Positions 58,071 through 64,000 of a stretch of DNA of 64,000 nt are shown here, in pieces (the first letter of the stretch is position 1; every line of letters begins with the position of its first letter). The notes beneath the pieces were generated by a model. That model worked only from the letters and a program-made list of their open reading frames with translations. It was not told the origin of the DNA and made no database searches. The position numbers and the translations under genes were made by a program. The stretch is from Tethya wilhelma (lineage: Eukaryota; Porifera; Demospongiae; Tethyida; Tethyidae). The stretch spans positions 807,111 through 871,110 of the forward strand of contig CAXIPT010000011.1 in NCBI GenBank assembly GCA_964030475.1, given 5' to 3'.

Positions 58071-58167
58071 CTATAACAATAGTAGCGATAAGACACACCA
58101 CAGAGAGGAGTAAGAGAGGCACTGCAGCCAATCCACACGCAAACTTCTTTGCTCCAGAAGTAACCAT
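58071..58167 (-). CDS. First exon of a small membrane protein (gene Z, truncated)
   Basis: MVTSGAKKFACGLAAVPLLL followed by more hydrophobic residues to ATIVIG, then donor gtaagt. It closely resembles the first exon at 62081-62219 (KFACALTAVPLLLLSVICLV). The rest is cut by the contig break at 58003. The function is unknown. Confidence 0.6.
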
Positions 58168-58826
58168 TATGAGATGCACGGTCAGCAATTAATGACGTCA
58201 TTGATTAACCACGCCTAGATATAGATATAGATGCGCTGCCTGACCATGTTCTTGGAGCATACCACATATAAATGCTTTTATTTGCACTTTCTACCAACTG
58301 TGAACACACACACTTGACAGTGACACAATAAATGCTTTGCTTGCAGCTACTAGCATGCCACAGTGCCAATATAGTTGATTGAAGTCTAGCTACTAGCTAC
58401 TAGTCCTGACTAACTCTCCCGGCCCATGGCCCAGCATCCACAATATTATTATTAATACTACTCAGGAAAATTTAATCACTATCTGATAATCATACTATCA
58501 AATTTACACATAATGTGCATGCATAATGTCTTACTACATAAAAAGTTTAGTTTTTGAAGTATCACAGGCAAAAAAATCTTTGAAGAAGAAAAATAGCCAA
58601 AGGTGAGTTTGAACATTCAGTCTTAATTAGTAATAAAATCAATTTTGAATGCCATTTTGGCTGTGGCTCTAAAACAACAGTGTCCTATAATTAAACTAGT
58701 TGTGTACAAACTCAAGTGAAACATAGAACAATGTACTATAGTATCTACTTACACCTTGCAGCTGCCACAGCTTTACATGTAGACTGGGTGTATAATATAG
58801 ATCATGAGTAATAGTTTAATTACTCT
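58168..58826. other. Intergenic stretch between genes Z and Y
   Basis: AT-rich with no supported exon. It contains the promoter side of gene Z and the 3' flank of gene Y. Confidence 0.5.
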
Positions 58827-59833
58827 TCACGCAGAGATATCTGCAGCCTGAGGTTCTTGAGACAGAGTAGTAGAAGTCTCTTCATTGTCAGACTTACTAT
58901 CAGAGGTACCAATGCCATCTAGAGGTAGATCCTTGCCTTTCGGATCTTTGGGGTTTAATTTCGTATACCATTCTCCAATCAGCAGCAGCAACCCAATCAT
59001 GAGGAAGAGGACAGCCACCATGAAAAGCTGGATTATGTTGATGACGTTCAAACGACGGAGTTCACCCACTTTGTCCGATAAGTATCCATTCCACCATATG
59101 ATAGACACCACTATGGCAGCTATGAAAGCCAAGATGCCGAAAAGCAGGAACCCGATCCCCCAAAGTTTACTTCTTTTGATGTGCAATAGGATTTTGATGA
59201 CAGAGAAAATTGTTGCAAATATACCCACAGTGGCCAAGTAGAATGCAAAAGCTGTCGCAAGTGAAGAAATGAGATCCACGTCCACTCCGAAACGGTAAAA
59301 ACGAAAGCAATGAAGTGTAGCGTTGGCAACAAAGGTCTCATTTTCATCGGTACAGTCGACAAAATCAAGATTGCCAGCGTGAAAGCAATCGAAGCTGCGA
59401 TCAATACGAGGGTCAGTGCATCCTCCAACAGTGACCTGCTGGTCCAGAGTGATATCTACGAAGTAGGAGATGGTGAGATGAAAGGACTCACAGACTATGA
59501 CCACCAAGAACCAAGTCGACCAGGAACGATCAATGGAATACCAGCAACCATTCTCCAGGTGTTGAGGTTTCTTCCCAAGAGGGAAATAGAATGTGTCTTC
59601 AATCACCCAATAGTCGTTTTTCTCTCCTTCCAAGAAGCTCACTGAAGGTAGGAAGCGTTTGATGCCTTTACGACCATCCACGTGTCCAACTGTGATAAAC
59701 TTGAGGACAATAGCAAAGAAGATTGCCGATGCAAAGAGAAACATCGGCAGGAAAATTGCCACGATTAGTTCAACAGCAATATAAGCATCAACAGTGCGTT
59801 GCCGGCGACGAGAGTGGTTAAAGGAAATAGCCA

Positions 59834-59878
<45 letters not shown>

Positions 59879-60151
59879 GGTGGGTGGGTGGGTGTGTGGG
59901 TGTGGGTGTGTGCTATTTCAATACATATTTATGTTATGCAAAATCAACTAACATTTCAACTAGAATTTTAACCGCATTAATTTTGTACAATAATTATATA
60001 CAAAAGTGTGCAACTCACATAAGAGTACAGCCACAATGAACCACAGGCAGCCGAAGAATAGAGTCACAAGGGACAGCAAATTGAAGTTCCTGACAGGTGT
60101 GGCCTCCCATTCATGTACTTCGTCCTTGCCAATTGTATCAATCTTAGCCAT
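58827..60151 (-). CDS. Multi-pass membrane protein of unknown family (gene Y)
   Basis: Exon 1 is 60019-60151 (MAKIDTIGKDEVHEWEATPV, then helix LLSLVTLFFGCLWFIVAVLL; donor gtgagt). Exon 2 ends at 58827 and holds about five more hydrophobic helices, for example LIVAIFLPMFLFASAIFFAI, WFLVVIVCESFHLTISYFV, FAFYLATVGIFATIFSVI, LLFGILAFIAAIVVSIIW and LFMVAVLFLMIGLLLLIG. A Cys-rich loop with NET/NAT glycosylation sites lies between helices 3 and 4. The tail is acidic and Ser/Thr-rich. The acceptor of exon 2 is hidden in the (CA)n tract 59835-59912; the nearest AG would include the repeat as coding. The family is not recognised. Confidence 0.6.
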
Positions 60152-60350
60152 TGTGTGATGATAGACCAACAAAAAAAAAAAAACAATAAAAACATAATTG
60201 TACTAAACTTTATCTTTATGCATTATGTTTAATTACATCAATCAATACTACAGTCTTGATATCCAGGCTAAAATGTATTGCATGCATGCATAATAATTAT
60301 AGTTAAAAACAATGCTTGCATGCATGTTGTGAAAAAGGCTTGGCCACCAT

Positions 60351-62219
60351 TCATCCTCTTTTTTTTATATACTCCCACTGGTTCTTATTGTTACTAACAA
60401 TTTTTACCAAATCCGGTGTGCCATCAGTGTAATCATTTCCACCCTCATTGTCTTTGGTCATGGACTTCATCTCAACAGCACTATAAATAGAATAATAGAT
60501 CAGGACAATAATAGTACGATGTCATAATATAATTATGAACTTGGATGTGGTATACCTGAGCAAATAAGCTGCTATATAAAATTAGCTACAATTTAATTTG
60601 ATAGTCTGGTGCCCAGACCCTTTCAGGCCTGTCAAAAAGCTTGCAAAATGTAGTCACTAAAGTCATAGTCTATGAAATTTAATTATATCATGTGAAAATC
60701 GGGTGAAAAAATTTAATGCTTTTGTACCTCCTCTGCGTAGCAAGCAGTTTCTTTTTTTGTTTTGCAAATCAATTGTATTAATATTTTTATCAGGCTCATG
60801 AATATTATATATGTGGGCATGGATCCAGGTATATACTATTTATCCAATAGGTTATTTCCCCAGTCTCTATTACTCAACAGGAAAATGGTCTGGGGGCAGC
60901 TAGACTACAATAATTATGATGACATGGCAATATTCTATTGCAGCTGTCAGTTATTCTTGCTCTGTGCATTGCAAGCAAAAATAAATGAAACTTTGACAAC
61001 ATACTGTCAACAGCATGCATGCATATGGTCACTACACATCAAATCTTGATCCAATAATAGTCTATGGACTTTTATTAGATCAAGATTTCATAAGGCCACA
61101 CCAAATAATATTGATTTTTAAATCTAGTCTCAAATCTATTACAGCAGCTGGTGGTGGATATTATTTACATCACTGATCAGGAAGCAAAAGGCCTATATAT
61201 AAGTGTGATAAATATCAATGGCGAGACACATTTGGCTCAAGTTTTATGCCCTGAGGGTTAATTTGAATCAGTCGTTGCAATAATCCAACTGCATGCATAG
61301 ATCAGAGTAATGATAAACATCTTCACTTTTTTTCCCTTCTTTTTTGCCTTCCACCCAGGTCTGTGATCAGTCCAAGAAACATAAAATTACTTTGGCCTAA
61401 TTATAGATCATGCATGCATGCTTGTTGTCATTTTTATCTTTGCTATATAGTATACCAACAAACAGTGACACTCTTCGTGAGACATGCAGGTCTGCAATCA
61501 ATTTATGATTTTAAGGTATATTATAACAACTGACTTACTCCTTTTCCTCTTCAAGCTTCTCCTCCTTCTCCTTCTCATGGAACCACACCAGTACGTGCAT
61601 CAACACCCAGAGTGCAAATGTATTCACCACAGACCACACTACCCCAACGCCCGTTGCTCCTGCCAACCAGTAAAGGTATTCTCGTTCATTTACTGGTTGG
61701 AGAGTATTAGAACCTTCCACTGGAGGATCTGTAGTGGATGTGTTGTTGAGTATAGTAGCTCTTCCTCCTAATGTAGACAGGTTTTCACAGATGGTGTTGT
61801 TTGCCACATTGGCTGAGGAGCATTGGTTGACGTTATTGGCCAATTCAACACCAATAGCAGCTGTATGCATGTGTGCATGTAGGTGTGTGTATGTATATTG
61901 TAAATTAGTGGGGATACTCTTCTACTCTTGATAATAATTATTTTTATTATTATATTAATCATGCATTAATTTAGCATTTACATAATTATAATTATTGTCT
62001 CTCAGTGGGTCGTCCTCATTGTAACTTTCAGTGACCACACAAAATTCTTCGCAGATCATTATTATTAATATAATACTTACCTACAGTAATAGTAGCGACA
62101 AGACAAATCACGGAGAGGAGTAAAAGAGGTACTGCAGTCAATGCACACGCAAACTTCCTTGCGCAATGCTTTGGTGGCGTGCAACACTCCTTTGGATTCT
62201 TTCCTCCTGAAGCAGGCAT
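60351..62219 (-). CDS. Small single- or two-pass membrane protein (gene X)
   Basis: Exons 62081-62219 (MPASGGKNPKECC..., helix LTAVPLLLLSVICLVATI), 61539-61860 (a luminal region with NNT and NTS glycosylation sites, then helix LAGATGVGVVWSVVNTFALW and an EKEKEEKLEEE tail) and 60351-60480 (VEMKSMTKDNEGGNDYTDGT ... stop). All have canonical splice sites. The first exon is homologous to gene Z. It is not recognised as a known family. Confidence 0.6.
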
Positions 62220-62491
62220 AATGGAAACACTCAATCAGTCGACAACTTAGCGCTGATACTTTTTTCCTTGTAGTCTTGAAGTATATATATATATATAGAG
62301 CGAGGTCTGTAGATTGGATCTAGCTAGCAAAATAATTATTGCACTTTTATACGGTGCCGCGCTGTGCTGCGCAAGCGATATGCCGTCACAAAAATCCCGA
62401 GGTTTTTTCCCAGGGTATCTCCCTAGTAATTTTTAATAACTAACTAGGTTGACCACGCCTACATACCGATCGGACGATTTGTAATACGAAA

Positions 62492-62725
62492 ATGGCTTCC
62501 CTTCGCTATGTTTTGTTGCTAGTGCTGACCTTGCGAGTGTTTTACTCGAGTGCTATACTAGTCAACGTAGTGGAGGTGAAGAGCTACACGAAGCTACGCA
62601 GCCATGGCGATTCAGCACTCTATCGTGTGCAGGCGGACACCAGTTATGAGGTGAATCCACTGCTGATTCATTTGGTCGGCTCAAGATATGGTAGGTGTGG
62701 CTCATTATGCAACACAGCAATTTGT

Positions 62726-62756
<31 letters not shown>

Positions 62757-64000
62757 CTATTTTTAATTTGTGTTTGCAATGCCAGTGTATGAATTATTTC
62801 GCATACTGTATGGTCTATCGGGCTACATGGTAGCTTTGTTGGACACACTGATTGTGCACACACATAAATTAATTATGCACAATCATGTGACATATTGAAT
62901 TATATAGATATGGGATATAGTTATGGCTACCTGCTCAGTAAAGAGATAGACGATGCTTATCACAGTCTCCTCACCTCACAGCTTGGGGACAAGTGGTACG
63001 ACAAGGTAATTTCACAAGGCCCCCTGCATGAGCTACGTACAAAGTACGCTGTGGCTAGAGTACCGGTCACCGTAAACTAAGCTAAATATATTGCAGTCAA
63101 TGGTGCCGGTACTTTAATGCAGCACCGGCAAAATCCGGATACTGTATATTACGTAATTCTGCAATACAAAAGCAATAGGAAAGTATACGGACTACTGGTA
63201 CTCTAGCCACGTCCTACAAAGTAATTATGTCAATTTTGCTTTATGCTTTAGATTCTGATGGAAGCAATTGGTGCAGCTCTCGACTGGCAATGGAACGATT
63301 ACCTTGTAAGCAAAAATAGCAATTCATTAATATAATTGTCCATTGTTTTAGTAATTATTTATAAGGTATGAATAATATTACTCTAGCTTGTTACAATCTT
63401 CAGATATTAGTTTTTTCTGAGCACTCTCCCTTTGAGTCTCTCTCAGACTTTTTCCAAAACACTAGCTAATTTACACACACACACACACAGTCAAAGAAGC
63501 TTCCTATTGAGTACAAACGTGAGCTTGAAGGTCTAGCAGCTGGAGCTTCAGACATGGGTTGCGATGCATGCGGTAACTACACCACTCGTGCCATAGTCCT
63601 GGCCAACTCTCCTGGTGATCTTAAAGACTATCTTTATATCTTGTTGCGAGAATTCGGGCTTCCTTCACTAGCTGAAAAGATAAAATTCCGTACTGAAAAA
63701 TCTTCCGGTTTACAATGCTCGATGTTTGCAGTTTGGGGAAATCGTACCGAAAATGGCGAGCTTTTTTCGGCAAGGAATCTAGATTGGAACAAAGACACGG
63801 GTATCAATAAGAACAAGATTGTCATGGTGATGGTGCCTAACGACGGGGGCATACCCTCAGCTACACTGGGATTTGTGGGTCTCTACGGTACATTGGCTGG
63901 AATGAGTGCCCAAGGGATTACTGTCGCTGAAGCCAATCTTGAAGAGGATCAGATATCTTTCGGAGGTTTCCCGTGGACCATCCGTCTCCGTTACATCATG
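62492..64000 (+). CDS. C45-type Ntn-hydrolase, dcd1/acid-ceramidase-like (3' partial)
   Basis: Exons 62492-62690 (signal peptide MASLRYVLLLVLTLRVFYSS), 62908-63005, 63252-63305 and 63491 to the window end. GCDACGNYTTRAI precedes the motif LQCSMFAVWGNRTENGELFS followed by ARNLDW. This is the C45 / Ntn-hydrolase pattern, in which the Cys becomes the N-terminal nucleophile after self-cleavage, best known from Dictyostelium dcd1-type proteins and fungal acyltransferases. It probably hydrolyses an amide bond in a secreted or lysosomal place; the substrate is unknown. The exons join in phase and the gene runs off the window. Confidence 0.78.

Noticed and set aside
1..64000. CRISPR arrays, bacterial operons or riboswitches
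   Set aside because: The sequence is clearly from an intron-bearing animal genome. No such structures were seen.

Overview
This is animal (metazoan) nuclear DNA. Genes are split by short GT-AG introns, and the window is full of (CA)n, (CT)n and (GA)n microsatellites, small inverted-repeat elements and tRNA-like repeats. The gene set fits an early-branching animal: a Trio/Kalirin-Obscurin-type giant kinase, PDE1, delta-tubulin, the ciliary protein DRC5/TCTE1, an OGFr-type protein and a cluster of novel Ig-like receptors. A demosponge such as Amphimedon is my best guess, but it is an inference and not shown by the sequence. The assembly has N gaps (5865-6779, 18566-18588, 30992-31112) and single-N contig joins (14247, 27158, 44232, 51770, 54411, 58003).

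Layout. (1) 827-20934 (+): about 35 exons of one giant signalling gene, 5' end outside the window. It encodes a Ser/Pro-rich region, a degenerate DH, PH, four SH3, an intact DH-PH, SH3, Ig, FN3, kinase, FN3 and a second kinase-like domain that looks catalytically dead. (2) 21533-29714 (-): a PDE1-type cyclic nucleotide phosphodiesterase in about 13 exons. (3) 30000-30900 (-): the last exons of a small unrecognised gene. (4) 31337-46484 (+): a cluster of single-pass receptors A, B1, B2 and C. Each has a signal peptide, an Ig-like ectodomain with a shared CNP[YW] signature, a Ser/Thr stalk, one membrane helix, and a tail with YxxL and PxxP motifs. B1 and B2 are a recent tandem duplication that seems to share one cytoplasmic exon. 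A single-exon delta-tubulin gene (40561-41958, -) lies between B2 and C.

(5) 47112-58002 is a mosaic. The C-terminal half of TCTE1/DRC5 is on the minus strand (47112-50118), while its N-terminal half is on the plus strand (52827-53768). Two partial copies of an OGFr-like gene (50283-51769 and 53939-58002) surround these. The second copy is interrupted by an RNase H plus tyrosine-recombinase retroelement (54412-55758). The breaks fall at microsatellites and single Ns, so I read most of this as haplotype or mis-join assembly structure rather than biology. (6) 58071-62219 (-): a group of small membrane-protein genes, two of which share a homologous first exon. (7) 62492-64000 (+): the start of a secreted or lysosomal Ntn-hydrolase of the C45/dcd1-like type, cut by the window end.

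Themes: the window is rich in signalling scaffolds (Rho GEF, SH3, kinase), cyclic nucleotide control, receptors with putative phosphotyrosine tails, and cilium proteins. An 8-mer TCATGTGA/TCACATGA is strikingly repeated in introns and has also expanded inside one coding exon.
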